Positions 62,748-64,000 of a stretch of 64,000 nt of DNA are shown piece by piece. The stretch is from Fulvivirga sediminis (GTDB lineage Bacteria; Bacteroidota; Bacteroidia; Cytophagales; Cyclobacteriaceae): positions 267,301-331,300 of the forward strand of contig NZ_JAESIY010000006.1 in assembly GCF_016757215.1 (NCBI RefSeq), in the 5' to 3' direction. How positions within the stretch are numbered: the first letter of the stretch is position 1; every line of letters starts with the position of its first letter. The notes beneath the pieces are model-generated. The model was not told where the DNA came from. It searched no databases and saw only the letters and a list, made by a program, of their open reading frames with translations. Made by a program: the position numbers and the translations under genes.

Positions 62748-64000
62748 TTAAGCCTCATAATGCTCTATAGGCAAACAGCTACACATCAGGTTTCTATCTC
62801 CATAAGCATTATCCACTCTGCCTACCGTAGGCCAGAATTTGGCATCTCTGATATACGCTAATGGGAAAGCCGCCTTTTCACGGGTATAGGGTTTATCCCA
62901 TGCATCTGCTGTAATCAATGCTGCTGTGTGAGGAGCATTTTTAAGCACATTATTATCTTTATCACAAGCGCCTTCTTCTACCTCCTTTATTTCTTTTCTT
63001 ATTTCTATAAGGGCATCGCAGAATCTATCTAACTCTTCTTTAGGCTCACTTTCAGTAGGCTCAATCATCATAGTACCTGCCACAGGGAATGACACTGTAG
63101 GCGAATGAAATCCATAATCCATCAATCGCTTAGCAATATCTTCCACTTCAATGCCGCATTTCTTAAACTCACGGCAATCGATGATCATCTCATGTGCACA
63201 TCTGCCATTCTTACCAGTATACAATACCGGATAATGACCTGACAACCTTTCTTTGATGTAATTAGCGTTCAAAATAGCCATGCGAGTAGCATTTTTCAAT
63301 CCTTCTCTTCCCATAAGCGCTATGTAAGCGTATGAAATAGCCAAAATACTAGCACTACCCCAAGGTGCTGCTGAAACAGGATCAATGGCTTGCTCGCCTC
63401 CTGTTTTTACTACAGGATTTCCTGGCAAGAACGGGGCTAGCTGAGAAGCTACGCCGATCGGTCCCATACCAGGGCCACCTCCACCATGAGGTATGCAGAA
63501 AGTTTTGTGTAGGTTAAGGTGACATACATCTGCTCCTATATTAGCAGGACTAGTAAGACCTACCTGAGCATTCATGTTAGCACCATCCATATACACCTGA
63601 CCACCATGTTCATGGATAATCTCACATATCTCCATGATTTCTTCTTCAAACACTCCATGAGTTGAAGGATATGTTACCATCAAAGCAGAAAGTTCATCTT
63701 TATGCTCCTCTGCTTTCGCCTTCAGGTCACTTACATCAATATTTCCTTTATCATCACAGTTAACAATAACCACCTTCATACCAGCAAGCACTGCACTGGC
63801 AGGGTTAGTACCATGAGCTGATGAAGGAATCAAAGTCACATTTCTCTTGCTATCACCTCTACTTTCATGATAAGCTCTTATAACCATAAGTCCGGCATAC
63901 TCACCTTGTGCACCACTGTTTGGCTGTAATGATACTGCCGAGAAACCAGTAATAGCACACAGCCAATCGCTAAGATCTTTGAACATTTCATGGTATCCTT
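62748..64000 (-). CDS. gcvP: Glycine dehydrogenase (decarboxylating), C-terminal part
   Basis: P-protein of the glycine cleavage system; the gene runs off the right end of the window, and the frame is open through base 64000 (GYHEMFKDL reads across the last bases). The visible part is the second homologous half with [33 protein letters not shown] and the PLP lysine in [19 protein letters not shown]; it ends with [19 protein letters not shown], as in full-length enzymes. About 417 of an expected 960 or so residues are visible, so it is truncated by the window only. Confidence 0.96.
   Translation of the reverse strand, partial: GYHEMFKDLSDWLCAITGFSAVSLQPNSGAQGEYAGLMVIRAYHESRGDSKRNVTLIPSSAHGTNPASAVLAGMKVVIVNCDDKGNIDVSDLKAKAEEHKDELSALMVTYPSTHGVFEEEIMEICEIIHEHGGQVYMDGANMNAQVGLTSPANIGADVCHLNLHKTFCIPHGGGGPGMGPIGVASQLAPFLPGNPVVKTGGEQAIDPVSAAPWGSASILAISYAYIALMGREGLKNATRMAILNANYIKERLSGHYPVLYTGKNGRCAHEMIIDCREFKKCGIEVEDIAKRLMDYGFHSPTVSFPVAGTMMIEPTESEPKEELDRFCDALIEIRKEIKEVEEGACDKDNNVLKNAPHTAALITADAWDKPYTREKAAFPLAYIRDAKFWPTVGRVDNAYGDRNLMCSCLPIEHYEA

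Overview
This window looks like a chromosomal segment of a Bacteroidota bacterium, most likely a Cytophagales-type marine or soil gliding bacterium; genus is not determinable by eye. The evidence is low GC, Bacteroidota promoters of the form TTTG-N19/20-TAnnTTTG (four clear cases), near absence of Shine-Dalgarno sequences, a metalloprotease with a type IX secretion C-terminal domain, many Cys-anchored lipoproteins, an Na+-NQR subunit, DUF4105/Lnb, LptC and choice-of-anchor families.

Layout. 1-4.3 kb: end of a collagen-like lipoprotein gene, dnaK, and aspartate kinase. 4.4-8.4 kb (minus): NhaD Na+/H+ antiporter, Glu/Leu/Phe/Val dehydrogenase, anmK. 8.4-18.0 kb (minus): a complete class I lanthipeptide (RiPP) cluster in the order C39-peptidase ABC transporter, precursor peptide, HlyD adaptor, dehydratase large subunit, split-off elimination subunit, LanC cyclase with an unusual C-terminal extension. 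18.1-28.9 kb (plus): coaX, an outer-membrane protein, a TPR protein, lptC, a CNNM/CorC protein, a PpiD-like chaperone, DUF493, pterin dehydratase, rsmI, an Lnt-like membrane protein lacking the catalytic domain, an inositol monophosphatase-family protein and a tiny Cys-rich membrane protein. 28.9-33.3 kb: DUF4197, radical SAM/SPASM, DUF4105 (Lnb-type lipoprotein N-acyltransferase) and a WYL regulator. 33.4-37.5 kb: promoter, SAM-I riboswitch, a six-codon Met-Cys5 upstream ORF, then metY-metX-hom. 37.5-47 kb: choice-of-anchor I lipoprotein, lone nqrF, a degenerate arginase-family protein, a structured gene-poor stretch, a frameshifted nitronate monooxygenase, DEAD-box helicase and dihydroorotase. 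47.1 kb: tRNA-His with an ideal promoter. 47.6-52.2 kb: a divergent pair, a modular glycosidase-like protein and a PNGase F-like protein. 53.4-58.2 kb: rimP-nusA-infB with a leader hairpin. 58.3-64 kb: M28 lipoprotein peptidase, a T9SS-secreted M4 protease and the 3' part of gcvP.

How the genes work together. The lanthipeptide cluster holds modification, leader removal and export functions, but no obvious immunity genes. lysC, hom, metX and metY cover much of the aspartate-to-homocysteine route, and the last three sit behind one riboswitch. Lipoprotein maturation is hinted at by an Lnt remnant alongside an Lnb-type enzyme. The PNGase/glycosidase pair suggests processing of external glycoproteins. 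The most noteworthy items are the lanthipeptide precursor with its heptaglycine core, the LanC extension that resembles a RiPP recognition element, and the SAM riboswitch followed by a polycysteine mini-ORF.
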